Shown: positions 1 through 13,026 of the stretch, in pieces
How positions within the stretch are numbered: the stretch's first letter is position 1
How the letters are laid out: each line of letters begins with the position of its first letter
NCBI RefSeq assembly: GCF_012273895.1
Contig: NC_052118.1
Span: 4,241,164 to 4,305,163, forward strand
Length of the DNA: 64,000 bases
Source of the DNA: Zerene cesonia
Taxonomy: Eukaryota > Arthropoda > Insecta > Lepidoptera > Pieridae
Direction of reading: 5' to 3'
The notes under the pieces: model-generated
What the model saw: the letters and a program-made list of their open reading frames with translations, nothing else
What the model was told of the DNA's origin: nothing
Databases searched by the model: none
Translations under genes and position numbers: made by a program

Positions 1-3000
1 GGAATGGGGCGACAAGATATCTGTCTTACCTTTACAAACTTTCGCTTGTAGTCTATGCAGTATTAGTGCTTAAATGGTTAGGGACTTGTTGTTGAAATTA
101 ATGTCTCATACATTAAATAAGATATACATAGCAGTGTTACGTTAAAGTTATTACAACCATTTATGGTAAAAGCTTAAGAGCGAAAGCAATCTTTTAAGGA
201 ATACATTGAGCAAGGATTGAATATGTTGATTAGTATTTTTATTACAATATACACTTATTTTTTACAATGTTACTCTACAACAAGCTATTATATTAAACCA
301 AACGTTTTTAAAAATTCGGAATCATGGTAATGAAATATTTCGCAATAACTTCAACAGATGAGATCGAAGTCCTTAACGGTACAAGAATCCAATAATGATT
401 GCGCATACTATTTACATATATTATGGTATTTCCATAGTTTTTTTTATAATTATTGATTCTTGTACGTAATGAAAAAATATCGTTTAATAAGGTTTGACAT
501 AAAATAACTTTTTATTGGCATAATTTTTCCGTTGTTACATACAATGGATTCCGCTGAGGATATATTTTAAAACTTGTGAAATTTTAAGAAAATCTTATAA
601 ATAAAATTCACTTGTCACAATGTTCGTTCCCATACTCCTTTAAAACTGCTGGATGGACCTGTTCCCATAAAATTTTGTGCACATATCGGATATGTCTGAA
701 AATCGCTCAACATCTAGTTTTCATATCCCTTAATGAATATGGCAGAACAGCGTTTACGGGGTCAGTAGTAGGTCAGTAATGCCGTTAAGAATTATTATAA
801 TTTCAATTATCTTAGTTCTGGAGTCTTTGACGTAAGATATCTAGAATAAAAAAAAAGGATAAATTTTTATTGAATTAATAACTATAATAAAGGGTCACGA
901 TAGCAATGAATAATTATAAACAAGTACGTATTTGAATTTAACGTGACGTATTTAAATTTTATTTTTTATACAGAGAGGAAAATATGATATAAACTTTAAA
1001 CTTAACCGTTATTGTAGCCAACAGGGAATGGGAAAATTTTATAGTGAGGTTTTCCCGTTCCATTCTGTATCTATAAAATACAAGCTACGTAATATAATAG
1101 CCCCTCCATCTGCTCGTAACATACGGAGTGAATCGTCTCTAATCAATTTTACACAATTAGATTTCTTGTAACTCACCATAACTTCGCAACAAACCGCGAA
1201 GTTAACTGTAAACTTGGCTTGAACATTACAAAAACTTAATCGGTAACAACTGGAGCAAATCGCTCGAACGCGCTAATTGTAAAGCTGCAATTAAAACAAT
1301 ATTGTGCAATATTCGATACTAAAATAGTCACGGAAGGAGGGCTTTATTGAAAACTTTTCAAAAATGTCGGCAGGTTTCTGTAGTTTTATTCTAAATATAA
1401 AACTTGTTTTTACATGTTATAAAATCACGCAATCCTGTCTTTAGATATTTGTTTAAAGGAATGCTTGACACACGTGTTTCTGTAGGTTCCAACGTGAATT
1501 GTATATTGTATCTGAGTGTGGCAATTGTTGATAGAGGTTGGAAGTAGCAACGGTGGTAAAGAGGTCGCAAGGGAGTGGGAGGGGGCGGCCGATGACCGGC
1601 GACAACCTTACTGCGTAGCCAATGTCTAGGGTAAGGTCCTCAAATGCGAAGTGGAATAACGCTTTCGTCATTCACGACACGGTGGGCGGCATCGACACGA
1701 TTAGATTTTATTGCTCTCGCTAAATGAAGATGTGAATTTCATTTTCTCTTGACTTTGTCACACAATGATAAAACAAGTTACAAAGGGCATTGGCATTTGT
1801 CGTTGATTGGTATATTTTAAAATGTGAAAATCTAATATTCAGAAAAATATATATACCATAGCTATGAGGAGCAGTTCAAAAGTTAAATACTTATAGAAAC
1901 ACGTGAAAATATTTAAATTTACTTAAGTCGTACTACGTATATTTTCAGTACATTTTTTTCGATGTAGTCGGCATCGATGCTGGTTTGGACGTTCGTCTCA
2001 GAGCTACGTGTTTTTATTCGAGAGAAAGAGAGAGGGTAATGCCCTCTTAAGTTGTTTGTGGCAAAAAATGGGGACACAAAGACCGGCTCACTTATTTCGG
2101 TTAAGTTATGAATCAGCATGAGATAAACAATAAACCTAACTAATTAAGAATGCCAGTATTTATTTGGTCAAATAGGTCACGTATGATCGACCAAAATTAC
2201 GGAAATTCTGAAAAGCTCTGACGAACATTTCATCACTTTTCAGGAAATTAATACATTATTTAATCATTCTTATGACTAATATGTACCGACTAAAATCTTA
2301 ATCATATAAAATATGAATAAATGAGATGTAAATAAATAGATAAATTGGAATTTCAATAATTTATATTTCTTCTTCAAACACATACTTCCATTTTTTGTTA
2401 TGTAAGTAGGAGTTAAAATAGACGTGAACACATCCGATAAATATTCTAAAAATGAAATCAAAAATCGATTTCAACTTCGCTCACGTTATGCAAAAAAACT
2501 GTTAACGAAGTGCGACCCATTTACATTGTCATGACGGGCTGAGGTGATAGATATCGACCTTTAAAGTTATTCACAACGTAAACAAAATGCTCCCGGCTGT
2601 TCATAAACGCGACACTAAAACCTTGATTTTGAGAGACGACTAGAGGACCAAGGACGTAGCACTAAAGGTGCTATTTCTGTTTTATTAGTCGGTAGTTCGA
2701 TATTAAAATACAATACTTAGCGAGGCATGTGTGAGCACAATTTATTTTACATATTCTGGAACAAACTCTGTTACGTGTCTTCTTCATACATAAAATGCGT
2801 CTCGCAAAGCCCATAAGCAGTTTGATGGCCTGCAGCGCTGCTCTCGAGGTGTTCGGATAAAAAGTTCTATGTCTATTCGCTCGTCTCATTCTAATTGCAT
2901 ATATAGATGACTAAACTTCTAGAACTAAAATTTATGTAGGATATCTTACGCTTAATATAACTAGTCAAATAAAATTTATTGTGTCTGACAATATAAGGTT

Positions 3001-4535
3001 TGACATTGCTTCTCAGTATACATGTATATACATATATAACATTTGGTAACGATTATTAATTTGGATGCTGTTACTATGTACGAATGTTGTAGATTAAATT
3101 GCATACGATGCAAAGCCAATTTACTAATAAAAATGGAATTGACAATTTTACTGCAGGAATCTAAAATGTATAATAATATTGATGCTTAACGTTATACAAA
3201 AAATCAAGCGTTTAGGCGTACATAGATATGGCATATAATAAAATATGTTTCTATCGTTACATTTATTTTTCACATATTGGAGGCCCTGGCGTGTGCAAGC
3301 TAACGGTAAGCTCACGTGTCTCCGAGAAGCCATCGACCCTCACCGGCCTCCGCGCAATATTCTACGCGCAATACTAACCTTTCCATTACGGAATGACATA
3401 AATCTCATAACTACATAGAAATAAACAACTTTATAACTATAAGCGTAAAAAATAAATTACATTCCCGTCTTTGCTTCTTTAAAACCTTTTGACAATAAAT
3501 ATTCGAATGGTATATAGTTCTGATGGGTCCTATGTGATCACAATATTGAGATAAATTTACTGCGTAATGCATTATGATAAAGCTTTATTTACGTTGCAAG
3601 TGACTGTCATATAAATAAGTAAACGTAATATATGTTATGCTGGCTTCATCTAACAACGTTTACATTATTCATAACTTGCATTAATTTATAAATTGTGTCA
3701 TAGTTAAGCATATTACCTGCGAAATTTCGTTAAGTTAAGAAAAATACTTTTACAAGAGTGAAAAAATTTTGAAACCGATTTTGTACTTTTATGTCAACAA
3801 TAAAAAATTCAAAATATTTACCCAAATTAAAGCATTATTTTTTACAGAATTTAAGCAATCAAAAATCATGACTACTCGCATTATTTTGTGACGTGTTGTT
3901 CATTTATAAATAATGGAGACAATGTGATTATAAGAAATGAGGTAGCACATACCTTGATGTCACAAATGGTACCCATTTTCGCCCACATCATGTGTCTAAT
4001 CATGACCCAAGACGAATATAATATATACGCTTCTTATTGACGCTGGTATAGAAATTCTTCGTAAAAATATAAGTAAATTATTACCGCTAAAGCACTTGTA
4101 TTTACACTTTACTAAAAATTCAGGTTTCCTTTACAACAAATATTTACTCTAAAATAATTTATAAATGACACATTCGAGGCCTTATTTTCGTAAAATGTCT
4201 CATTTTCTTCTTCTCTCTGTTGGCTTATCTATCAACCAATTAAAACGTAAACCGTAAATGACGTCATGACATATGTATTGTGTGTGCGAAACCACAAATA
4301 ATATAACACCTTATCAGACCTATCTTTTTCATTTCTTTTTGTTCAAAATGTAATTTAAATATATATTTTTTATTTTATTATTAATTATGTTGCAAGAATA
4401 ATTCGTGAACTACTGATTTGTGAATCAGTTGCTATCAATCTTTATAAACTTTATCAACTATGGAACTGGAAGCATAAACAAAAATTTCAAGATTGTTCAA
4501 TTTTTTATTATTTTTTAACAGTATTCATCAATTTT
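1..4535. other. AT-rich gene-free stretch
   Basis: I see no supportable gene here. The open frames are all under 75 codons, start and end at random and show no recognisable protein motif. The DNA is AT-rich with one imperfect inverted repeat (1025-1061) and a slightly GC-richer patch near 1560-1620. A palindromic TGACGTCA (the ATF/CREB-type octamer) occurs at 4259-4266, but one such site without context is not evidence of function. Confidence 0.7.
1025..1061. repeat. Imperfect inverted repeat (hairpin)
   Basis: GGAATGGGAAAA (1025-1036) is followed 13 bases later by its near-complement TTTTCCCGTTCC (1050-1061). This gives 12-bp arms with one mismatch. No target-site duplication is seen, so this is only a potential hairpin. 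Confidence 0.5.
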
Positions 4536-4762
4536 CTAGCTGTCCGCCCGCGGCTATGCCCGCGTATTCACAGGAAAGATAGGCCCGGGGTTTTCCTCGC
4601 ATGTTCCCGTTCCCGTAGGAATTCCGGGATAAAAATGTTTTTGATATATCCCTCCCCCGGTTCTAAGCAACCCCCCCCTGCACAAATTTTCAGCCCAATC
4701 GGTTAATCCGTTCTTGAGTTATAAATAGTGTAACTAACACTACTTTCTTTTATATATATAGA
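4536..4762 (-). mobile_element. Helitron-like non-autonomous element
   Basis: Read on the minus strand, this starts near TCTATATATATAAAAG and ends in a GC-rich segment (CGCGGGCATAGCCGCGGG) followed by CTAG. The interior matches the lepidopteran repeat carrying a reverse-orientation 'cccgtaggaattccgggataaaa' type segment and 'caatcggttaatccgttcttgagtt'. Helitrons are known to start with TC and end with a hairpin plus CTRR. The base next to CTAG is T rather than the expected A on the plus strand, so the insertion junction is imperfect. There is no coding capacity. The family name is from memory; Lep1-type is the best guess. Confidence 0.65.
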
Positions 4763-4970
4763 TTGTACAAAAAAGGAACAAGTAAATCTCATTCAAAAAC
4801 ACAACAAGGAGCCTTAAGGTTAATATGTAGTGTTAAATGATTCTATGTAAAAAATGATGTGACGAATAATGCAAGCACATAATTACCTAATCCACGTAGA
4901 TCGTTATGTATCAGGTGAGCTTGAGTTCAGTTACTAGAGTGAAGAAATCGGGCAATTTTTTAACGGCGTC

Positions 4971-5170
4971 CCCAAAAATAAAGGAGGGTCTCAATTCGAT
5001 AGATTATTATATAGATTTGTCTTAGTTTTGATTTTCGATAGCTTTTTGGCTGTATCAAACGATCGATGTGAATCTTTTTGTATTTGAAATAAAATAGTGT
5101 TTATTTGATCTCTTTGTAAATTTTTTATTGGAACCAACCCCCCAGGAACATTGGGGACCTTTATCGCAAA
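4971..5170 (+). repeat. Dispersed repeat, 'AACCGACTT' family relic
   Basis: The segment AAAGGAGGGTCTCAATTCGA, then 'gatcgatgtgaatctttttgta' and 'ccccccaggaacattgggga', follows the order of blocks of a very common lepidopteran repeat. The better-preserved copy lies at 59861-60255. It is degenerate and has no clear ends. The 99-codon minus-strand frame across it is treated as chance. Confidence 0.5.
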
Positions 5171-5824
5171 AAACATATTTTTTTTAAATATAATATCATA
5201 AGCTATACGTTTTTCAAATTTAAATAAGCCAGTATAACTAATATAACTATATACATATATAATAAGGGACAGTAACCGAATCCTAGCCAAGTACCGGTGA
5301 CCCTGTGCAAATTTTTTTCATACACATGTGATAATATGTTTAGTGTGATAACAATTGTACATCATCTTTTAAAAACGTGCACAAAGAACGATCTAGAAGT
5401 GGACCGAAAACGTTTTCTTTTTGTAGCATTAGTTCGTCTCCGGTCTAAATACATCTTATTACGTCCTGATTCATGGAAAATTCTATTTAATGTAATTATT
5501 CAAGATACCGTTATGAAATGGAGACACTAGAATTTCGAAGTGTTCAAAATCTGCAATACATTACCGTCACGTTTTACACGTGACAGAGATCAACCAAGGG
5601 CAATGCTGTGTCATAATAATCTAGTGTACCTATCTACATACCTACTTGTTTGTTATGAAATGAGCTAAGGCTTTTTTCGGATGAATGAATATCATGTCAT
5701 AGTAAAGCCACAACGTGATTTAAGTGTTATAAATCTGTTTTATATAATGGGAGAAAGACTTACAGTTCCTTATTACATAATAATATATTTTTTATAGTAT
5801 TAATATAATACCTTACGATTAATA

Positions 5825-5965
5825 TATAAGACAGTTTCAGGGGGTTTTCCCTATATATCCTGTTCCTGTAAGATTGCCGGAATAAGTACTGTCTTAAGTC
5901 CTTTCTCGAATCTCGGACTGTTTCTGTACCAAATTTCCTAGTAAAATATTCATAAAAACATGTAG
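5825..5965 (-). mobile_element. Degenerate Helitron-like relic
   Basis: The phrases 'gggttttccctatatatcctgttcctgtaagattgccggaataagtac' and 'ctcggactgtttctgtaccaaattt' repeat the interior of the Helitron-like repeat seen at 4536-4762 and 18593-18790 with many substitutions. No intact terminus is present. Confidence 0.5.
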
Positions 5966-6373
5966 ATATATTACAAATGGACAATAGCAAAACAGCTCTG
6001 GTGATTAAATAAGTTGAAAGTGCTTAAAATATAACCAATGTGCATCTTAGTCTTTCGGTTAGTTACTACTTATACAATCACATAATAATGTTAAGTCACG
6101 TGGCCATTATCGACACGATTTGTATCGATTGGACGGTGAATAATTTTTTGGGCAGTTAAAATGGTTTGATAATTCCATGTTTCCAAATCCGTCAACATTT
6201 TTATATTTAAAAGTGAATAACACTATAAATAAGTAATATATATGCTTCTAATTTATCTCCATGAAAGTGTGTAAGTGCAAAGAAACGTTAATTTTCTATC
6301 AACATATTTCGGAAATATATTCAGAGACGAATCATTAAGAAAACTTACATAAAGAAACATAATATAATAACGG

Positions 6374-6406
6374 TTTTATTTTATTTAATATATAAATAAA
6401 ATAAAA
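6374..6406. repeat. AT-only inverted repeat
   Basis: TTTTATTTTATTTA (6374-6387) and TAAATAAAATAAAA (6393-6406) are perfect 14-bp complements around a 5-base loop. The composition is pure A/T low-complexity, so the pairing may be trivial. Confidence 0.45.
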
Positions 6407-6429
6407 TAAAAATAAAAAATACTAAATAT

Positions 6430-6552
6430 CAATACATAGTACAGAATAGAGTCGCTTCTCGATGTATGTTCAGATCAATGAAACTACGCAACGGATTAAG
6501 AAGCTGGTTATTATGTTTATAACATGTATTATTTCACCCGTGCAAAGCCGGG
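6430..6552 (+). mobile_element. Truncated Helitron-like element
   Basis: The order 'atacatagtacagaatagagtcgc', 'gaaactacgcaacggatt' and 'ataacatgtattatttcacccgtgcaaagccggg' is the reverse complement layout of the copy at 59995-60185. The GC hairpin (CCCGTGCAAAGCCGGG) at the 3' side is retained but the CTAG end is missing. About 40 bases further on lies a retroposon-like repeat in the opposite orientation. Confidence 0.6.
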
Positions 6553-6591
6553 AACCGTTATTGTTGGTATCTTAACATTTTATTATATCAT

Positions 6592-6871
6592 AAGCGGCAA
6601 TGGAGCTGGAGGTTCGCTTGTTGGTAAGCTCCACCACCACTCATAAACAGTTGAGAGGTGTAAAGTGAAGATGGAAAGGGATGAAGAAAGGATTGAGAGG
6701 AACAAAGGGATGGACTGAGAAGGAAACATTGTTTTTCAGTCAGTATATAGTATATATAATATAGTAGTAGTGTATATAGTAGTATGCTTATACTAAACGG
6801 CGATTTTCTGTGGAGGTACTTTCCCGTACGTGCTGGCCCAATTCGTGAAGAGGCGTGCTCAACTTCCACAC
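6592..6871 (-). mobile_element. A-tailed retroposon-like repeat, copy B
   Basis: On the minus strand this runs from a 'gtggaagttgagcacgcctcttcacgaattgggccagcacg' head to a 'ctgtttatgagtggtggtggagcttaccaacaagcgaacctccagctccattgccgc' tail. Both ends match the copy at 61481-61811 in the same order, with many substitutions and a TA-rich middle. It encodes nothing credible. It is probably a SINE or a 3'-LINE-derived family widespread in Lepidoptera; I cannot name the family with certainty. Confidence 0.7.
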
Positions 6872-7334
6872 TTAATTTAATATGTATACTAAAGGGGGGC
6901 TACCATATTATAGATAAAAAACATTTGACTATGATACATTTTAGTCGCCCGTCGTTTAGTCTTGCCAGTATTTAAATTGCAGAACGCACGTGAGTTGTTA
7001 TACATCAGATACCGTAAGTTTCATGTGTCGCCCGAATCCTATTGCGTCACCACAACTCATTTGAAGTCCGTATTATGTAACTACACATTTGGTTTATGAT
7101 TTCACTTTTACATAGGGATCATCTCCTGGATGTATGTTGCGACATACTTTATGCTAAGCGAGGAATTGCTATGGATACACATCAGCAAAGCAATTGATAC
7201 TAGAACGAAACGTTATTATGTACGAATGTTTTCTAGAAAATCACTCTCGATGTATGATAAAGTATATTTTTTTAATTTGTAAACTTCATCATTAACATAT
7301 TACATTCATATAGGTACTACGATAGGGATACTTT

Positions 7335-7385
7335 TGAAATCGGTGCAAGATCCTGAGATTAGCGCGTTCAAGTAAACAAACCCAT
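7335..7385 (-). mobile_element. Helitron-like 5'-part fragment
   Basis: The string 'gaaatcggtgcaagatcctgagattagcgcgttcaag' matches the corresponding part of the copy at 42032-42306 ('caaatcggacctgtagttcctaaaaatggcgcgttcaag') and the standard lepidopteran version of this repeat. Only about 50 bases survive. Confidence 0.45.
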
Positions 7386-8884
7386 AAGGTTTATTTTATT
7401 TGGCATTTATATTACAGAGCTAACAAATATACAAGTTATATGTTTGAATTGATATTGAGACATTAATTATTGCAGTTATTATTTTAAACTACTAAATAGC
7501 GGTGGACGTTACGAAAATTATAAACTTAAAAACCAAAAACATAAAATGGATGCAGTTCCTTTTATTTTTAGGATTCTGTTTTTTTTTTAAATAATATCAT
7601 ATATTGTACATCTTTTTTAAAATATTCAATATAAAAATCTTTGTTTTCGTAATATTCGAAAATTTTCCAGTGGGGCTTTCCTACGTGGTCCCATATTGAA
7701 TTATATTGAATATTTGTAGCATGGCTATTTTTAGGTTGTATTTCATTGCTGCCACATTGGAGAAAACATTCGCTCTTCACAATAATAATATGTGTTTTAA
7801 ATCGATATTTTGTCCCTGAACTTGTTTTACGTAACATAATGTATTATTGACTTTCAGATGGGAGCTCATGGGTTATGAATAGTTACTGATGATTGCATTT
7901 CTTATTTGTTTACGCTGTTTCTTAGAACAATCTGGTAATTTTTATTTTTTAAACTTGTTTCTGTTGCGACGCGATATAGGATATTCTACAATAAATAATG
8001 AATTGTCTTTTCATTATTACACAATGTTTACTATCCAGTGATAATGCGATCAATTATATTAATTTTTTATATTATGATGAGCTTAGCTTTGTTTGTATAT
8101 TTATAATTTTGGGGATCATTCATCCATCCTGTCTTGAAAATTATTAGTAAACAATTATTTATCATACAGAAAGAATCTACATCTAGGATTAGAATTAGCT
8201 ATTTTTTATATCGCGTCAAGCAGCTCGTTTAAGATAAGTCGTTTTTAATGTATGTATATAAATAATTATATCAGAACTGACTTTCCGTAAATGGTTATAA
8301 TTTACATATATATGTTTAGAGATACACATAAAAGACTGAAAATCAGTATTGAATGATGTAAATCAGTTTAAAAGCTCTAAAAGAAGTTAAACATTTCGAT
8401 CTACTCTTAAATTATAATAACAAAACCAAATAATATGAAATGTATTCGGTATATCCTGTTTTTCTCAAGTAAAATATTCTGCTTTGTATTCTTCTTTATT
8501 ACAGTGAATAGCAAATTACTTACTTATGCAATAACCACTGTTTTAGTTCTTAATTCATTTATTAATTTATCAATTCTTCACGTGACCGTCATTGAGGGAA
8601 AACTGCTGGTTTTACAATGTTGAATATATCTGAGAAATCTGCATTTTACCTTCGCGTAAATAAAACATTTTATGTATCAGATATTATTTATTGTATCACA
8701 AGATTAGAAACAATGTAAGTGTTTGTTATCAGATATACATACATTTTCTAGGAATGTATCACAGGCTTAGTTTTCGATTACCAGAATTCAAATACTATGT
8801 TTATATACCTCATAGATTGCTAATTTTTTAAATCTATAAAATAGGAATTCTACATTTTATTAAAATTGATTTTAACCAGTGTTC

Positions 8885-9065
8885 CCAAAAAAAAAAGAGA
8901 TTTTGAATTCGAATCGTTTTTTTTTTGGAGTTAATACTTCATAACTACGTGGACTTTCTACTGATGGTTGGTTCTCTTTATATAGGAAATTATTAACGTT
9001 TGGTCCCATTATAGAATCCGAAGTGATACCTTCTACCAGAGACGTCCGTGATTTCTTTTGGTAAA
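8885..9065 (+). repeat. Dispersed repeat, 'AACCGACTT' family relic
   Basis: The block 'tttggtcccattatagaatccgaagtgataccttctaccagagacgtccgtgatttctttt' matches in order the segment at 60190-60250 ('ttagaatctgaaatgatacctacctcccctggaacttcagttatcttttt'). I therefore place it in the same old repeat family. The 83-codon minus-strand frame over it is regarded as a shadow. Confidence 0.5.
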
Positions 9066-12059
9066 TAATAATGACTAAAAAGAAAAAAAGCCTATCTACA
9101 CTACTACTTGTAAATAGGTACATATACCATCAATATATTACATTGAAGATATATGGAAAAACATCTAATGTGTAAAATTATTCATTGTTTTAAATCCAAT
9201 TTGAAAGTTTATACATTTTTCGCCGAAGCGGATCTTATTTTTGGGACTTATTCCTATTGCTTATTAATATGTCAATCGAGAGGAGCTGTAATTTAATTTA
9301 GACTTATGTTATGACTTTTTATTATTTAAAATAAAGCACGGTGAAAATTTAAACATAATATATATTATGTTGGTATTGATTTTGAATTCACTGTTAGATA
9401 TCAATTAATCAAATTAATTTAAATCCGTGAGTAAACGTTACAACATAACGTGGCATAACTATTGTTATCAGTTGCTTGTTTGTTCCCATAAACCGTTGAA
9501 ATTAATTATCAATGGGTTTGTGAAGCCATAACATAATGGAGGTTTAAACGCCTCCACATCTTTGTGCTCACTACAGGTGCCATAGCGTTTTCCCATTCAT
9601 ACAATAGTTTCTCACGGTCATATTACGTTTATGCTTTGTGAACCACCCCTTATTCGAATGCCTTTTAAGGTTGAGGGTGAATCTCACACAGGTAGGTGTA
9701 CAACAGGTTCAATAGATAGGCACTTGTTTTATCGACAAACCAACCGATTCTCACCTGTTTTACGAACGCTTTGTGTATATTATTCCATGAAATACATTTC
9801 AGAATAACGTAAACATGCGTTGTAAGAAATAAAAGTATGAGATCAAAATTGTAGTATATTGTGATAAAATACGTTATGACCGTTGGTTATTTCGACGGTT
9901 AGCGTAGAAAAAAACCTATTCACTATGCTTATTCCTGTTACAGAGTATTATGATATACGCAATAAAGTAATTTTAATTTCATACATTCCTATATCATCTT
10001 AATGGCTCGAGTAAGTGTTTATTAGACTACCTAGTACATACCTTGTACCTAGAAATAAGTCTACGTATAAAAGACAATTTATATAAAAGAGTATTTTTTT
10101 AGCTAACTCAATTAATTTATTTAATATCCAAAATGAATTGCGCTCCATGAAGTCGAATGATGGATATAATAAAAGGCGATGGTTTGGTTGATTAAATGAG
10201 TAATTAAATAAAAATCACTCGATGGTAATAAATTTAGAAAGGAACTAAAAAATGTATTTAGAATATTAACTAGATGTGGTTTTTATGCGTAAGTATAAGG
10301 AAGTCCTTAACAATGGCGGAGGAAACGGAAGCAAATCGGGGCTCGCGGCGACCAATGCGCCTGCGCTGCCTAGTTTGTAGCGCAAGGACTGCCTAGGTGA
10401 CCTCAAAACTCTATCATTTGCATCGATTTTCCTGGGACATCCTACAGTCATTTATAATTTATAAAATAGAAGAAGACAAGTTGATGGGTTATTCACTTAA
10501 TATATTCGAGTTGATGATTTATTCAAATTTCGTTTTGACTTTGATGTTATTTAATTTATGTTGCGTCTTTTATAGTTGTATGTTAACAGAATAATTAAAT
10601 GAGCACTACATTTCTAAAGACTATCAATTAATTATACAGTTATTCACGAGCTTCGTATAATGATGTTTTATTTACGTATAATCGATTAAAAATACTTTAT
10701 TATTTAACATTTATTTACCATTTAATGAACGTATTGCCATTTACGACTCCATTCTTATTAAAAGAACAACGTCGTAAATTATTCACAAAAACATTTCGGT
10801 CTATAAGAACACAGTAGATAGATAGGTGTCTTTTTTATGAAGTTGTATTTGCAGTAACATTTGTATAATATTAAGAAGTTTCTATTACTTCTAGGATTAA
10901 ATTAATACTTCTACCCATGCCTTGGAATTGGATTACATTAAATCACCTTTATCTACTATCTAAATAGCAATTACGCCATCTGTGTACTTAAAATACTGTT
11001 AACGCCAGCCAAATTATGATCTAATTTGAACCATTACAGTTTTTCCATTTATCATATTTTTAATTAAATTGCGAACACCATGATGCGGAAGTCATGAACT
11101 CGATCGTGATTGTGGTAAATAAAATAGAATGATTCGCACGGAACAATGGGTTGGGTTATCGAACTGTAGTACCATTTCGGTGAAGGTTCCAGGGTCCGAG
11201 GTCGATGCTAGATTTATATCTGTCCATGTATTTTTATTTCATTTCTATAGATTTCATTTCCAATCATGGCGTGTAATAATTTTACTGTAGAATAATTTTA
11301 TTTATTGTTTTTTTACAACTTTCAAGAGTATACCTGTCAAAAACTACATGTAAACTTCAATAAGTTAAACAATATTACACAATATATTAATTATATTTCA
11401 ATAAAAATTTGCATATTTTTAAAGCCAAAGCGCTGAAACCGTTATGAATAAATTAACATTTTTCATGTGGCGTTTCCTACATTATTTTGAATAAAATATA
11501 ATAATATATACCTACCTAGTAACGAGAAATTGAAAAAATAAAATCTTTTGGCTTAAAACATTCTTGTGAATTCGCCTTAAAAAACTCAATTGCCATGACG
11601 ATAATCTTAGCGTGAAGTGTAAAAAATTTTATTGCTCGTGTCTGCAATTTGAGTCATAAATAAAAAAGCAAGTTTAAAATGATAGTTATTTAATCAGGTA
11701 TTTTATATTTATGGATTTATAGATCCTATAAATAATTTTCTTCATGACCAAAAAACATAACTCAATGGAACAATTTAGTGCTTAAGTCGTATTATATAAA
11801 CATACATCTATTTTTAATAATTCATTACCCACAACTATTTCTATCATATGTTTATATTCACTACATAAAATCATTAGTCAATTCCACTATAAATTTAGTT
11901 TGATAAACATAAAATCAAAAGCGACATCTAGCACAAACATCCATCGAATAATAATGTCTTACACACAAATAAAACTGTAATGTTGAACGATGAATGTGAA
12001 CGTGAACAAAAACGCACACATAAGACGGTGACATAGAAAAACGATCATTATACACACAC
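9066..12059. other. AT-rich gene-free stretch
   Basis: No gene, RNA or intact mobile element is recognised. A modestly GC-richer patch lies at about 10315-10400 (ggctcgcggcgaccaatgcg). No long repeats are seen. Confidence 0.65.
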
Positions 12060-12175
12060 CAACGAAGCGTTACAGCCTCTTACGTGAAGAACGTAAGCGA
12101 CTGCGGAACTCAAGATGGCTGACATTGGCAATGGTCGTTGACCCAGCGCGCGCAGCCTTCAAAGCTTAGATCTAA
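12060..12175. promoter_or_regulatory. GC-richer block with YY1/Pho-like motif
   Basis: This block is clearly richer in G and C than its flanks. It contains CAAGATGGCTGAC (about 12111-12123), close to the known YY1/Pho core AAGATGGC, and GACCCAGCGCGCGCAGCC. It lies 0.7 kb from the CpG cluster. A regulatory role is inference from composition and one motif only. Confidence 0.3.
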
Positions 12176-12890
12176 CATTAGAGAGGTTGTTATTTTCCGA
12201 CCACTTTTGTTACTTTTCGTGACGGTATATATTTTTGGACTCGATATACAGCTCAGAAATAACCACTATAAGAATACTATAATAAGTTGTGCTTTAATTA
12301 GTATATTACATGATAACATGACAAATTATTGATTGGTTTCATCATTAATTTATTTACAATACCTACTCATAAATTTGTACATCCAACTTGCATTTTAAAG
12401 AAACTTTCATAGGAGCAAGAAATTTTTTAAAAATCATTAATAAATTATTTTAGCATAATGTTAGTTAGTTTATTAGATTATATTAAATTACAAATAGAAT
12501 ATATAATCTTGTAGAGTCATTTTTCTTTGACAGTGTCTACATTTCTCACAAATTTATACGTAAGAGTTCTATCATTACGTGCATTAAAAACGAAAATATC
12601 GTTAAGGTATACTTAATAATCGTCTTTATATTTATAAATTATGAAACAAAAGTGGCGATACCATAAGCGATACCATGTATAATCATACTGACATTACGGT
12701 AAGTTATATGTCATAACAATATGGAAATGATAATTAATGTGTCATACCTACTGTAAATGTCTTATTGTAATGCAAATGTTATTTACAATAGCGTTTATAA
12801 TTTATTGGATGTTTATGCGTCCACAGATTATCTATCGTATTAATTGAATCGCGTGTAATAGGAGCGGTGGTAATGAAATATTTCCGTGGT

Positions 12891-12905
12891 GGCGCCCTCT
12901 CGCGG
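12891..12905 (-). promoter_or_regulatory. CTCF-like motif
   Basis: The minus strand reads CCGCGAGAGGGCGCC. The core AGAGGGCGC fits the known CTCF core AGRKGGCRS, and the upstream CC is also kept. CTCF is present in insects and marks boundaries. Occupancy is not shown by sequence. Confidence 0.4.
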
Positions 12906-13026
12906 CGGCGCGCGACAACCGCGGAATGTAGCGCAAGCTAACGGTGCGCGCGCCGCGAAAAAACTCAAGTTCACTATCACGGAAGATTGCGCGCGGCCAT
13001 TACAGCGCGGTTACGTCGCGCGCCGG
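12891..13026. promoter_or_regulatory. CpG-dense island in AT-rich DNA
   Basis: By eye I count about 27 CpG dinucleotides in roughly 140 bases, including runs such as GCGGCGGCGCGCG and GTGCGCGCGCCGCG. DNA on both sides is about two-thirds A/T. The block holds a CTCF-like motif at its left edge and a Pho-type GCCATTAC at 12996-13003. There is no accompanying open frame. A promoter, an insulator or the first exon of a long transcript would all fit. It cannot be told which from sequence alone, and no clear TATA box or TCAGT initiator is placed. Confidence 0.45.

Noticed and set aside
3940..3955. TGAGGTAG, the let-7 seed
   Set aside because: Only the first 8 bases match, and no hairpin partner is present.
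7568..7837. 89-codon minus-strand frame followed by AATAAA
   Set aside because: It has low-complexity AT codons and no motif, and part of it ('ccagtggggctttcctacgtggtccca') resembles a common lepidopteran repeat segment.
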